Shown here in pieces: positions 37,607-46,793 of a stretch of 64,000 nt of DNA. Numbering within the stretch: the stretch's first letter is position 1; each line of letters opens with the position of its first letter. Location of the stretch: contig OY820613.1 of assembly GCA_963681975.1 (NCBI GenBank), positions 310,001 to 374,000 on the forward strand, given 5' to 3'. A program made the position numbers and the translations under genes. Below the pieces are notes generated by a model, which did not search any database, was not told the origin of the DNA, and saw nothing but the letters and a program-made list of their open reading frames with translations. The stretch comes from JANELJ01 sp024511395. Lineage in GTDB: Bacteria; Pseudomonadota; Gammaproteobacteria; GRL18.

Positions 37607-38668
37607 ATGACGCTGGGTCCTGTAATGGTGGATATTGAGGGGTATGAGTTGACGGCGGATGATTGGGAGTTGCTGTCTGATCCTGCTGTGGGCGGGGTTA
37701 TTTTATTTAGCCGGAATTTTCATTCTCTGGAGCAGGTGGAGAAGCTGGTTAAGGATATTCATTCCATCAGGATGCCGCGGTTGCTGACAGCGGTGGATCA
37801 GGAAGGCGGGCGGGTGCAGCGGTTTCGGGACTGGTTTACTATTCTGCCGGCTATGCGCCGTTTTGGGAAAATTTATGATACGGATCAGTCTCTGGCACTG
37901 GAGTTGTCTCGTCAGTGTGGCTGGTTAATGGCCAGTGAGCTCCGTTCTACCAGGATCGATATTAGTTTTGCGCCGGTGCTGGATCTGGATAAGGGGATCA
38001 GTACGGTGATTGGGGATCGGGCGTTTCATAGTGATCCTTTTGTGGTGGGCAAGCTGGCGCAGGCATTTACTCTGGGGATGAAAGAAGCGGGGATGCAGGC
38101 TACCGGTAAGCATTTTCCGGGGCATGGTTCTATTGCGGCGGATTCTCATGTAGCTATGCCGGTGGATGACCGGCTGTTTGTGGATATTGAGCTGGAGGAT
38201 TTAAGGCCGTTTAAGTTTATGATTGATGATGGCATTAACGCTTTAATGATGGCTCATGTGATTTATTCCAGGGTGGATCCGCAGCCGGCGGGTTTTTCTG
38301 CTTTCTGGATGAAAACGCTGTTAAGAGACAGGCTGCATTTTCAGGGGGCGGTATTCAGTGATGATTTGAGTATGGAAGGGGCGGTGATTGCCGGGGATTA
38401 TATTCAGCGGGCGCAACTGTCTCTGCAGGCCGGATGTGATATGATCCTGGTCTGTAATAACCGGGCGGCGGCCTGGGATGTGGTGCGCAGCTTAAAGGGC
38501 TATAGTGATCCGGCTTCCAGTTTGAGGTTATCACATATGCATGGTCAGCATTTTGTCAGTCGGGAGACTCTGGTTTCTGAACCACGCTGGAAAGAAGCCC
38601 GTGCCATGCTGACAAAATATGTAGAAGAACCGTCACAGGATCTGCTGGATCCGACGGATTATCAGTAA
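37607..38668 (+). CDS. nagZ: Beta-N-acetylhexosaminidase, peptidoglycan recycling
   Basis: A 353-residue GH3 enzyme of the cytoplasmic NagZ type, which removes GlcNAc from imported anhydro-muropeptides. It has the NagZ signature KHFPGHGSIAADSHVAMP (about residues 166-183), with the catalytic His. The nucleophile Asp is in VFSDDLSMEGA (about 247-257). DQEGGRVQRF is also typical. The gene is intact. Together with ampG (52.9 kb) it gives the core of muropeptide recycling. Confidence 0.93.
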   Translation: MTLGPVMVDIEGYELTADDWELLSDPAVGGVILFSRNFHSLEQVEKLVKDIHSIRMPRLLTAVDQEGGRVQRFRDWFTILPAMRRFGKIYDTDQSLALELSRQCGWLMASELRSTRIDISFAPVLDLDKGISTVIGDRAFHSDPFVVGKLAQAFTLGMKEAGMQATGKHFPGHGSIAADSHVAMPVDDRLFVDIELEDLRPFKFMIDDGINALMMAHVIYSRVDPQPAGFSAFWMKTLLRDRLHFQGAVFSDDLSMEGAVIAGDYIQRAQLSLQAGCDMILVCNNRAAAWDVVRSLKGYSDPASSLRLSHMHGQHFVSRETLVSEPRWKEARAMLTKYVEEPSQDLLDPTDYQ

Positions 38669-38710
38669 ATTCTATGCTAGATGAAAATAATCAAGGCTTA
38701 AGAGGGTGGT

Positions 38711-39871
38711 ATGGATTCTGCTGAATTTGAATTAAAACAGTGGTTGTTACAGGTGGATTTTTTACGCGGTGACGGATTATGGATCACCGAGGCTTTTTTA
38801 ATCATCCTGATAGTACTATTATTTAACTTTTTTCAGAAAAGAATAATCAACAAGGTAAAAAAGAAGCTCGAAACCACTAAAAATCCATGGGACGATGCCC
38901 TGCTGGATTCTCTGGCTAAGCCTATCTCTGCCTTTATCTGGCTCTGGGGTATAACTACTGCAGCCAATGTGATTGCTGATGCCAATAATGTCAGTGTGTT
39001 TGACAAACTGGTGGTTCCGGTACGTGAAGTCGGTATGATTTTAATCTTTACCTGGCTGGCTCTGCGTATTGTGGTTCGGGCAGAACGTAATATTATTAAT
39101 ATCGGGCGTAAAAAAGATTCCAGTTATGACATAACCACTATTCAGGCCGTTGCCAAGTTAATCCGTGCCTCAATTTTTATTACCGGTGCTCTGATTATGC
39201 TGCAGGAACTGGGGGTCAGTATTTCCGGTGTGCTGGCCTTTGGTGGTATTGGCGGTATTGCCGTGGGCTTTGCTGCCAAGGATCTGCTGTCCAACTTTTT
39301 TGGTGGTCTGATTATCTACCTGGACCGTCCTTTTGCGGTAGGTGACTGGATCCGTTCACCGGATCGCAATATTGAGGGTACGGTGGAAAATATCGGCTGG
39401 CGGCTTACCACCATTCGTACTTTTGACAAGCGTCCGCTGTATGTTCCCAATTCCACTTTTGCCAATATTGCCGTGGAAAATCCCTCCCGTATGACCCATA
39501 GACGGATTAAGGAAACCATTGGTGTGCGTTATGAGGATGTGGATAAGCTGGATGAGATTCTGGTAGATATCCGGGTGATGCTGGATTATCACGATGAAAT
39601 TGACTCAACGCAGACCTTAATGGTTAATTTTAATGAATTTGCTCCGTCATCACTGGATTTTTTCATCTATACTTTTACTAAAACTACCAACTGGATTAAA
39701 TACCACAAAGTAAAACAGGATGTCCTGTTCCGTATTATTCAGATCATTGAAAAACACGGTGCAGAAGTGGCCTTCCCGACATCTACAATTCACCTCAGTG
39801 GTGAATTAACTCAGCTGGAACCGCAGTATGCGGGAGCGGCAGATGCAGGTACAGGTACAGATAAAAGCTAA
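38711..39871 (+). CDS. MscS-family mechanosensitive channel
   Basis: A 386-residue membrane protein with four to five N-terminal hydrophobic segments. The pore-lining helix and beta domain follow: GIGGIAVGFAAKDLLSNFFGG (about residues 176-196), then RPFAVGDWIRSP and RTFDKRPLYVPNSTFAN. It gates on membrane tension to release solutes. It is intact and lies 40 bp after nagZ in the same direction. Confidence 0.9.
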   Translation: MDSAEFELKQWLLQVDFLRGDGLWITEAFLIILIVLLFNFFQKRIINKVKKKLETTKNPWDDALLDSLAKPISAFIWLWGITTAANVIADANNVSVFDKLVVPVREVGMILIFTWLALRIVVRAERNIINIGRKKDSSYDITTIQAVAKLIRASIFITGALIMLQELGVSISGVLAFGGIGGIAVGFAAKDLLSNFFGGLIIYLDRPFAVGDWIRSPDRNIEGTVENIGWRLTTIRTFDKRPLYVPNSTFANIAVENPSRMTHRRIKETIGVRYEDVDKLDEILVDIRVMLDYHDEIDSTQTLMVNFNEFAPSSLDFFIYTFTKTTNWIKYHKVKQDVLFRIIQIIEKHGAEVAFPTSTIHLSGELTQLEPQYAGAADAGTGTDKS

Positions 39872-39883
39872 CAGGGGATATAC

Positions 39884-40252
39884 GTGGCTGATAAATTATT
39901 AATTGTAATGGTCAATACCGATCCAAATAACAGTGCCGAACTGGGCGCTCCCTTTTTTTAGGCAACCGTGGCTGCTGCAATGGAATACGAAGTAGAAGTT
40001 ATTTTGACCGGGCGCTCCGGGGAACTGGCGGTGCGCGGTGTAGCAGAAAAGCTGTTTATCAAACCGGACAGTGAGCAGACTGTTTATGATTATATACGGG
40101 AAGCCTATGAGGCCGAGGTTAAATTCAAGGTGTGTACACCGACCCTGGATTTATGGGGCGATGACCTGATCCCTGAAATTACCGAAACCATTGGCGGAGC
40201 CTATATGATTTCGGAAGCAATGGATGATAATACCATTACTTTTACTTATTAA
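39884..40252 (+). pseudogene. DsrE-family protein with an in-frame amber
   Basis: A 122-codon DsrE-like gene if read through. GTG at 39884 starts VADKLLIVMVNTDPNNSAELGAPFF, written here in two parts of one frame. TAG at 39959 falls where relatives have Gln (APFFQATVAAAMEYEVEV). The rest is open to TAA: VILTGRSGEL, then VCTPTLDLWG, then EAMDDNTITFTY. The single lesion (CAG to TAG) leaves the rest well preserved, so the event is recent or tolerated. Confidence 0.75.
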
Positions 40253-40268
40253 TTAAAAAAGACAAAAC

Positions 40269-40829
40269 ATGACCCAAATCAATACGCTTCTGCAGGAATG
40301 CTGGCAGGTTAAAGAACAGGCTGACTGTTTATACAGCAAAGAACAGGTACATGAGGTCGTTAAGAATCTGGCTGAAGAGATTACGGAGCAGCTGGCGGAT
40401 GCCAACTTACTGGTACTTGGTGTTATGAATGGTGCCATTATTCCCATGGGACTGCTGCTGACTGAACTGGATTTTCCCCTGCAGGTTGATTATATCCACG
40501 CCACCCGCTATCGGAATAAAACCACGGGCGGTGAATTAAAATGGCTGAACAAGCCCCGTATTGAGCTTAAAGACCGTAATATACTGCTGGTTGATGATAT
40601 CCATGATGAGGGTATTACCTTGGATGAAATAAAAAAATACTGTCTGGATGAAGGAGCTGAACAGGTTCACAGTGCGGTTCTGGTGAATAAAAAACACGAC
40701 AGAAAAAATGATACCCGGCCTGACTTTTCAGCGCTTGATGTACCGGACCGTTACGTATTTGGTTTCGGCATGGACTACAAAGGTATGCTCAGAAATGCTC
40801 CGGGTATTTATGCGGTAAAAGGTTTATAA
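40269..40829 (+). CDS. hpt: Hypoxanthine-guanine phosphoribosyltransferase
   Basis: A 186-residue type I phosphoribosyltransferase that salvages hypoxanthine and guanine. The PRPP-binding motif is NILLVDDIHDEGIT (about residues 100-113). GVMNGAIIPMG near residue 57 is the usual N-terminal loop. It lies 16 bp after the dsrE-like gene and 14 bp before mtiP. The pairing with methylthioinosine phosphorylase is meaningful, because hpt can use the hypoxanthine that enzyme releases. Confidence 0.9.
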   Translation: MTQINTLLQECWQVKEQADCLYSKEQVHEVVKNLAEEITEQLADANLLVLGVMNGAIIPMGLLLTELDFPLQVDYIHATRYRNKTTGGELKWLNKPRIELKDRNILLVDDIHDEGITLDEIKKYCLDEGAEQVHSAVLVNKKHDRKNDTRPDFSALDVPDRYVFGFGMDYKGMLRNAPGIYAVKGL

Positions 40830-40843
40830 AGGGGCTTTAGTTC

Positions 40844-41611
40844 ATGACGGAAAAGAAAAGTGATAAAAAATTTGCCATTATCGGCGGCACCGGTCTGACC
40901 AAACTGGAGAACCTGGAAATTGTCCGCCGGGAAATTGTTATGACTTCCTTTGGAGAACCTTCTTCAGCACTGGCTTTTGGCTGTATTGACGGTGTTGTTG
41001 AACAGGAAATGGTATTTATGGCGCGACATGGTCATGCTCATAATATTCCTCCGCATATGATTAATTACCGGGCCAATATCAAGGCACTTAAATCAGTAGG
41101 TGTAACCAGTATTTTTGCCATTAATGCCGTGGGCGGTATTCGTGATGACATGGTTCCCGGTACCCTGGCCGTGCCGGATCAAATTATTGATTATACGACC
41201 CGCCGGGTAAATACTTTCTTTGAAAGTAACCTCAGCCATGTCACCCATATTGATTTTTCCTGGCCCTATAACAAACAACTCAGTGAACAGATCTTTGATG
41301 CAGCTCAGCAGCAGGGTATTGATATTATTAAGGGTGGAACCTATGCTGCAACCGAAGGGCCGCGACTTGAAACAGCAGCAGAAATACAGCGCTTAAAACG
41401 AGATGGCTGTGATATGGTAGGTATGACCGGTATGCCGGAAGCGGCTCTGGCCAGGGAGTTGAATATGGATTATGTGTCCGTTTGTGTTAATGCCAACTGG
41501 GCGGCCGGGATCAGTGATGAATTAATTACTATGGAGGCCATTGACCGAAATCTGGTTGAAGGTATGGCTAAAGTGCGGCAGTTACTGGCGCAGCTTATTT
41601 CACAATTTTAA
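40844..41611 (+). CDS. mtiP: S-methyl-5'-thioinosine phosphorylase
   Basis: A 255-residue enzyme of the MTAP/PNP family (PF01048). IGGTGLTKLENLEIV opens the protein. MARHGHAHNIPPHMINYRANI is the phosphate/substrate loop, and ATEGPRLETAAEIQ and DMVGMTGMPEA are family blocks. The neighbours nagZ and hpt match the Pseudomonas arrangement in which this enzyme cleaves methylthioinosine. A plain MTA phosphorylase cannot be excluded by motif alone. Confidence 0.83.
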   Translation: MTEKKSDKKFAIIGGTGLTKLENLEIVRREIVMTSFGEPSSALAFGCIDGVVEQEMVFMARHGHAHNIPPHMINYRANIKALKSVGVTSIFAINAVGGIRDDMVPGTLAVPDQIIDYTTRRVNTFFESNLSHVTHIDFSWPYNKQLSEQIFDAAQQQGIDIIKGGTYAATEGPRLETAAEIQRLKRDGCDMVGMTGMPEAALARELNMDYVSVCVNANWAAGISDELITMEAIDRNLVEGMAKVRQLLAQLISQF

Positions 41612-41644
41612 CTCTGATCGACTCTGCGGATTCAATTTTTAAAT

Positions 41645-42391
41645 ATGCCAGCTCATAATAAAAAAAATCATGCCTTCTGGGCGGTTATTCCGGCCGCCGG
41701 GGTTGGTAAGCGTATGGGGGCAAGTATCCCTAAACAGTATCTGCCCTTGGCAGGTAAAACTGTTCTGGAACAGACCCTTGATGTGTTTGTTAAGCATCCG
41801 GATATTTCCGGAATTATTCTTGCACTTACCGACGGCGATCCCTATTGGCAGGATATTGCCGGTCATTATCAGGCTATTAATAAACCGCTGCTGGTGGCTT
41901 CAGGCGGGGAGGCGCGATGTCATTCCGTACTTAATGCCCTGATTGAGTTATCGGCTCAAATAGAAGGGTATCACTGGGTACTGGTTCATGATGCAGCCCG
42001 CCCCTGTCTTCTGGCTTCTGATATTGACCGACTGATTAATGAGCTGGCGGACAGTGACTGTGGCGGTTTACTTGGACTGCCTATGGCTGATACGGTTAAA
42101 TGCTGTACTCCTGACAGAGAAGTGCTGGAAACCGTTGATCGCAGTGAACTCTGGCGTGCCCTGACTCCGCAGATGTTTCCCCTGGGGCTTTTGAAAAATG
42201 CCTTGGAAGAAGCTATCAACAATAAGGCTCTGGTCACTGATGAAGCGTCTGCTGTAGAACAGCAGGGTCTGAAGCCTAAAATGGTGGAAGGTCAGCCCGG
42301 TAATATTAAAATTACCCATCCCGGTGATCTGCATCTCGCGGAACAGTTTTTTAATGCCTCGTTGGGCAATAAAACCTTTCAGGCTAAATAA
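41645..42391 (+). CDS. ispD: 2-C-methyl-D-erythritol 4-phosphate cytidylyltransferase
   Basis: A 248-residue enzyme of the non-mevalonate isoprenoid pathway. The CTP-binding N-terminus is AVIPAAGVGKRMGASIPKQY (about residues 14-33). LVHDAARPC (about 112) and ITHPGDLHLAEQFF near the end are typical. It lies 14 bp upstream of ispF. The gene is intact. Confidence 0.95.
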   Translation: MPAHNKKNHAFWAVIPAAGVGKRMGASIPKQYLPLAGKTVLEQTLDVFVKHPDISGIILALTDGDPYWQDIAGHYQAINKPLLVASGGEARCHSVLNALIELSAQIEGYHWVLVHDAARPCLLASDIDRLINELADSDCGGLLGLPMADTVKCCTPDREVLETVDRSELWRALTPQMFPLGLLKNALEEAINNKALVTDEASAVEQQGLKPKMVEGQPGNIKITHPGDLHLAEQFFNASLGNKTFQAK

Positions 42392-42405
42392 ATCAGGTAA
42401 ATAAA

Positions 42406-42930
42406 ATGTTAAGAATTGGTCATGGTTATGATGCTCACCGTTTCAGTGATAGCTCGGGGCAAACAGATAACACCTATATCACTATTGGCGGGGCAAAAAT
42501 TCCTTATACTCATGAATTACTGGCTCATTCTGACGGCGATGTACTGGTGCATGCATTATGCGATGCCCTGCTGGGTGCCCTGGCATTAGGTGATATCGGC
42601 AAGCATTTTCCAGACAGTTCCGATGAGTTTAAAAATATTGATAGCCGTATCCTGCTGACACGGGTTATGGGGGAGATTAGCCAATCAGGCTATCGGATTG
42701 CCAATGTGGATATGACCATTATTGCCCAAGCGCCTAAAATGGCGGCACATATTAACACCATGCGCAATTATCTTGCATCTGACTTGAAGGTTGATTTATC
42801 ACAAATTAATATCAAGGCGACCACCACAGAAAAAATGGGTTTTACCGGTCGTAAGGAAGGAATAGCTGCTCATGCCGTAGTATTATTACAGAGTGTCGAT
42901 ACTAATGCCGAAGATGATCAGGCCGGATAA
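42406..42930 (+). CDS. ispF: 2-C-methyl-D-erythritol 2,4-cyclodiphosphate synthase
   Basis: A 174-residue enzyme that forms the cyclodiphosphate. Metal ligands are seen in GYDAHRF (about residues 6-12) and HSDGDVLVHALCDALLGA (about 45-62). The end has ATTTEKMGFTGRKEGIAAHAV. Its TAA overlaps the ATG of the truD remnant (TAATG). It is intact but has an unusual acidic C-terminal tail of about 12 residues (SVDTNAEDDQAG). Confidence 0.95.
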   Translation: MLRIGHGYDAHRFSDSSGQTDNTYITIGGAKIPYTHELLAHSDGDVLVHALCDALLGALALGDIGKHFPDSSDEFKNIDSRILLTRVMGEISQSGYRIANVDMTIIAQAPKMAAHINTMRNYLASDLKVDLSQINIKATTTEKMGFTGRKEGIAAHAVVLLQSVDTNAEDDQAG

Positions 42931-43178
42931 TGTCTGAAGCCCCTGAATCATTTCCCATACTGACACTGGAACAGCAGACGGCTAAACAACTGGCACAATG
43001 GTGTTCGGCTCTGGAAAATCAGGGCTTGCAGCAGGAGCGCCGTTCGGTTAGATTAATGCCGAAAAACATACAGGTCAGTTTTAATACAGTGGATAAGCTG
43101 TCAGTCGAGCTGCGTTTTAATTTACCTTCCGGAAGCTATGCAACATCGGTTTTGCGGGAATTGATTAATATAAATTAG
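42930..43178 (+). pseudogene. truD: tRNA pseudouridine synthase TruD, C-terminal remnant
   Basis: The 82 codons match only the last part of TruD (family length about 350). LAQWCSALENQGLQQERRSVRL is followed by a final LRFNLPSGSYATSVLRELI, the typical TruD ending. The catalytic Asp domain and most of the insert domain are absent. The usual ispD-ispF-truD order shows that this was once truD. The start overlaps the ispF stop, so the deletion left a neat, translatable end piece that ends with TAG. It should have no activity. Confidence 0.75.
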
Positions 43179-43200
43179 TGCACCAACTTTCCTCAATATT

Positions 43201-43221
43201 CCCTCTCCCTATGGGAGAGGG
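43201..43221. terminator. CCCTCTCCC hairpin after the truD remnant
   Basis: CCCTCTCCC and GGGAGAGGG form a perfect 9-bp stem with loop TAT, identical in stem to the one at 22.6 kb. It lies 22 bp after the truD stop and just before pbpG. It should end the isp operon transcript. Confidence 0.65.
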
Positions 43222-43691
43222 TACTATATTAAGGTTTAGAGAAGTGCCACCGTTTTACAGATTAACTGTTTTTATTTTCCTCATGGTTTCAGCCCCCGGA
43301 CTGTTTGCCAGAAACAGCTAGGTTAATCTGGCTTCAGTCAGTGCTTCCGTTGTGGACTTAAAGACAGGTAAAACCTTATTAAATAAAAATAATGATATTG
43401 TCATGCCGCTGGCGTCTATTACCAAGCTTATGACGGCTATGGTGGTACTGGATGAGCAGTCTTTAAAAGAAAAAATACGCTTCAGCAAAGAAGACAAGCA
43501 GAATATCAATAATTATTATTCCCGCATTCGTATTGATTCTGAACTCAGTCGGGGTGATGTTATGAGAATTGCTCTGATGTCATCTGAAAACCTAGCCGCT
43601 GCTGCACTGGGCAGAAATTATTCTGGCGGTATGAAGGCTTTTGTTAAGGCCATGAATAAAAAGGCCAGATCGCTGGGCATGAAGCATAGTT

Positions 43692-44712
43692 AACCTGAAT
43701 TCTGGATAAGAACTAAAAAATATTGAACTAAATGCCTGTTTCTCGATCAGATCATTTAATGACCAAATCAAATGAATTTGAACAAGGAACAGGCAAGTGA
43801 CTACTATAGATGAATTGTATTGTAATATCGCTGATTTCAACCAGTTCTTTTATCCTGAATGGGAAAAAACACTGCTGGAATCCGGTGATAAAAAGAGAAG
43901 ACGACAAGGTGTAATGAGCCCCGGTGAACTGATGACTATCCTGATTAACTTTCATCAGTCACATTACAAAGATTTTAAGAGTTATTATTTATGCCATGTG
44001 CATCAACATCTTAGGAAAGAGTTTCCAGATTTATTAAGCTATACCCGTTTCCTGGGAGTGATGTCATTAGTACTGGTGCCATTATGCGCTTACTTTACTC
44101 ATTGCAAAGGAAAGCCAACCGGAATTGCCTTTGTTGATGCGACCAGCATTAAAGTATGCCACAACATTCGCATACCCAGGCATAAAGTCTTTGATGGTGT
44201 TGCTCAGCGAGGTAAATCGACCATGGGGTGGTTCTATGGGTTTAAAGTTCACCTGATCATTAATCATAAAGGTGAAATACTGGCCACTAAATTGACGGCC
44301 GGTAATGTAGATGACAGAAAACCGGTTCCTGAAATGGCCAAAGACTTATATGGAAAGCTTTATGGTGACAAAGGCTATGTCTCCAGTCTTTTAAGTGATG
44401 AACTGTTTGAACAGGATGTCGGGCTTATTACCAATGTCAGACGAAACATGAAACCACGTGCTATTGCATTGTGGGATAAGATTATACTGAAAAAACGTTT
44501 TATAATTGAAACGGTTAATGATCAGCTAAAAAATATTACACAGATTGAACATTCACGTCATAGAAGCGTAAGTGGTTTTATGTTGAACCTTATTGGTTCT
44601 CTGATTGCCTATTGTCATAAAAAAGACAAGCCGACAATCAGAATAGATGAGAGTGATATGAAAACTCTCTGTATTTAGGTAAATGACTGGGGTCTTATCC
44701 AGATCTCAGGTT
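43692..44712 (+). mobile_element. IS982 element, intact copy
   Basis: A 1021-bp element. The terminal repeats start aacctga and share tctggataag. It is flanked by a 4-bp duplication AGTT (43688-43691 and 44713-44716). Its transposase gene is complete. It sits in pbpG. Confidence 0.9.
43797..44678 (+). CDS. IS982 transposase
   Basis: A 293-residue IS982-family transposase with a GTG start. The N-terminal part has MSPGELMTILINFHQSHYKDFKSYY (residues about 40-64, read in two blocks). The DDE residues are in GIAFVDATSIKVCHN, YGDKGYVSS and RFIIETVNDQLKN. This is the only copy of three in the window with an unbroken frame. Confidence 0.9.
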   Translation: MTTIDELYCNIADFNQFFYPEWEKTLLESGDKKRRRQGVMSPGELMTILINFHQSHYKDFKSYYLCHVHQHLRKEFPDLLSYTRFLGVMSLVLVPLCAYFTHCKGKPTGIAFVDATSIKVCHNIRIPRHKVFDGVAQRGKSTMGWFYGFKVHLIINHKGEILATKLTAGNVDDRKPVPEMAKDLYGKLYGDKGYVSSLLSDELFEQDVGLITNVRRNMKPRAIALWDKIILKKRFIIETVNDQLKNITQIEHSRHRSVSGFMLNLIGSLIAYCHKKDKPTIRIDESDMKTLCI

Positions 44713-45112
44713 AGTTATTTTGTGGATTCTTCCGGCTTATCCGAAAACAATGTAACCACTGCTGCAGATCTGGCAATAATGGTGGCCGTCGCTTATAAAT
44801 ATAAAAAAATCTGGGAATATACTACCACCAGAACCTTTACCGTCCGTTTTAGACGCCCCCGTTATGTACTGGGCTATACCAATACCAATGTGCTGGTACG
44901 TGCAGGAAAAAAAGATGTGCTGCTCAGTAAAACCGGTTACCTGAATAAATCCGGCCGCTGCCTGGTGATGGTGCGTCAGATCGGCAGAAAAAAAGTAGTA
45001 ATGGTGCTGCTGGATTCATTTGGTAAGCGCAGTCCCATTGGTGATGCCAATCGCATTAAAAAATGGTTGGTGAGTGGGAAATCCGGAAAAATTTCCCGGG
45101 CTGCGCTTAATT

Positions 45113-46132
45113 AACCTGAATTCTGGATAAGAACTAAAAAATATTGAACTAAATGCCTGTTTCTCGATCAGATCATTTAATGACCAAATCAAATGAATTT
45201 GAACAAGGAACAGGCAAGTGACTACTATAGATGAATTGTATTGTAATATCGCTGATTTCAACCAGTTCTTTTATCCTGAATGGGAAAAACACTGCTGGAA
45301 TCAGGTGATAAAAAGAGAAGACAACAAGGTGTAATGAGCCCCGGTGAACTGATGACTATCCTGATTAACTTTCATCAGTCACATTACAAAGATTTTAAGA
45401 GTTATTATTTATGCCATGTGCATCAACATCTTAGGAAAGAGTTTCCAGATTTATTGAGCTATAGCCGTTTCCTGTGAGTGATGTCATCGGTACTGGTGCC
45501 ATTATGCGCTTACTTTACTCATTGCAAAGGAAAGCCCACCGGAATTGCCTTTGTTGATGCGACCAGCATTAAAGTATGCCACAACATTCGCATACCCAGG
45601 TATAAAGTCTTTGATGGTGTTGCTCAGCGAGGCAAATCGACCATGGGGTGGTTCTATGGGTTTAAAGTTCACCTGATCATTAATCATAAAGGTGAAATAC
45701 TGGGCACTAAATTGACGGCCGGTAATGTAGATGACAGAAAACCGGTTCCTGAAATGGCCAAAGACTTATATGGAAAGCTTTATGGTGACAAAGGCTATGT
45801 CTCCAGTCTTTTAAGTGATGAACTGTTTGAACAGGATGTCGGGCTTATTACCAATGTCAGACGAAACATGAAACCACGTGCCATTGCATTGTGGGATAAG
45901 ATTATGCTGAAAAAACGTTTTATAATTGAAACGGTTAATGATCAGCTAAAAAATATTACACAGATTGAACATTCACGTCATAGAAGCGTAAGTGGTTTTA
46001 TGTTGAACCTTATTGGTTCTCTGATTGCCTATTGTCATAAAAAAGACAAGCCGACAATCAGAATAGATGAGAGTGATATGAAAACTCTCTGTATTTAGGT
46101 AAATGACTGGGTTCTTATCCAGATCTCAGGTT
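45113..46132 (+). mobile_element. IS982 element, decayed copy in the pbpG 3' end
   Basis: A 1020-bp element flanked by AATT (45109-45112 and 46133-46136). The transposase is broken twice: a 1-base loss in an A run near 45288 and a TGA at 45477 where the intact copy has GGA. The same TGA is present in the third IS982 at 56-57 kb, so the two derive from one already-broken parent and must have been mobilised in trans. Confidence 0.88.
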
Positions 46133-46177
46133 AATTATGAGCAGATGAAAATTGCCTATTATTCATCTTTAAAATAG

Positions 46178-46705
46178 TTATTTCTTAGGCCGAAACGGCT
46201 TAATCACATCCTCATTACATTCAAGATAAGGTCCTTCAATTAAGTCAATGCAGTAGGGGACAGCAGGAAAAACCGCATCCAGACATTCCCGGATGGACTT
46301 GGGTTTGCCGGGCAGGTTTATAATCAATGATTTACCCCGGATACCCGCTGTCTGGCGGGAAAGAATGGCGGTGGGTACATACTGCAGACTGACCCGGCGC
46401 ATCAGTTCGCCAAAGCCGGGCATCATTTTTTCACAGACATTTTCGGTAGCTTCCGGAGTCACATCCCGTTTAGCCGGGCCGGTACCTCCGGTGGTCACAA
46501 TTAAACAGCACTGTTCATGATCCGCCAGCTCTATCATGGCATGTTCTATATCATCCTGAATATCAGGAATAATGCGGTAAACAGGCTCCCATTCGGAGCT
46601 CAGATAGTCTTTCATTGTATCAATAATGGTCTGACCGGACAGGTCTTCATAGACACCGGCACTGGCACGATCCGAGGCAGTAATAATTCCAATTTTTGCT
46701 TTCAT
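46178..46705 (-). CDS. mog: Molybdopterin adenylyltransferase
   Basis: A 175-residue MogA/MoaB-type protein acting in molybdenum cofactor synthesis. The MPT-binding motif is TTGGTGPAKRDVTPEAT (about residues 71-87). The N-terminal GIITASDRASAGVYED and the LPGKPKSIRECL block are typical of Mog. It ends right where pbpG ends, on the opposite strand. The nitrate reductase it might have served is broken, but other molybdoenzymes may exist. Confidence 0.9.
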   Translation of the reverse strand: MKAKIGIITASDRASAGVYEDLSGQTIIDTMKDYLSSEWEPVYRIIPDIQDDIEHAMIELADHEQCCLIVTTGGTGPAKRDVTPEATENVCEKMMPGFGELMRRVSLQYVPTAILSRQTAGIRGKSLIINLPGKPKSIRECLDAVFPAVPYCIDLIEGPYLECNEDVIKPFRPKK

Positions 46706-46793
46706 TGCGGCTTACTCATTTGGTTATCGGTTCATTAGGCGTTATTATAGCAAGCTAATTTCACATTAAGAAAATTTAATCAAAATAATTAGA

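Larger units (their letters stand above)
43244..46177 (+). pseudogene. pbpG: D-Ala-D-Ala endopeptidase (PbpG), broken by an amber and two IS982 copies
   Basis: GTG at 43244 starts a signal peptide (FYRLTVFIFLMVSAPGLFA). TAG at 43319 follows, then the penicillin-binding core: IASITKLM-type MPLASITKLMTAMVV (SxxK), SSENLAAAALG (SxN) and, after IS982 number one, YFVDSSGLSENN and VLLSKTGYLN (KTG). The second IS982 splits the last codons. Removing both IS elements and one copy of each 4-bp duplication restores KHSYFVDSSG and ALNYEQMKIAYYSSLK with TAG at 46175. The original enzyme cut cross-links in peptidoglycan. Confidence 0.9.
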
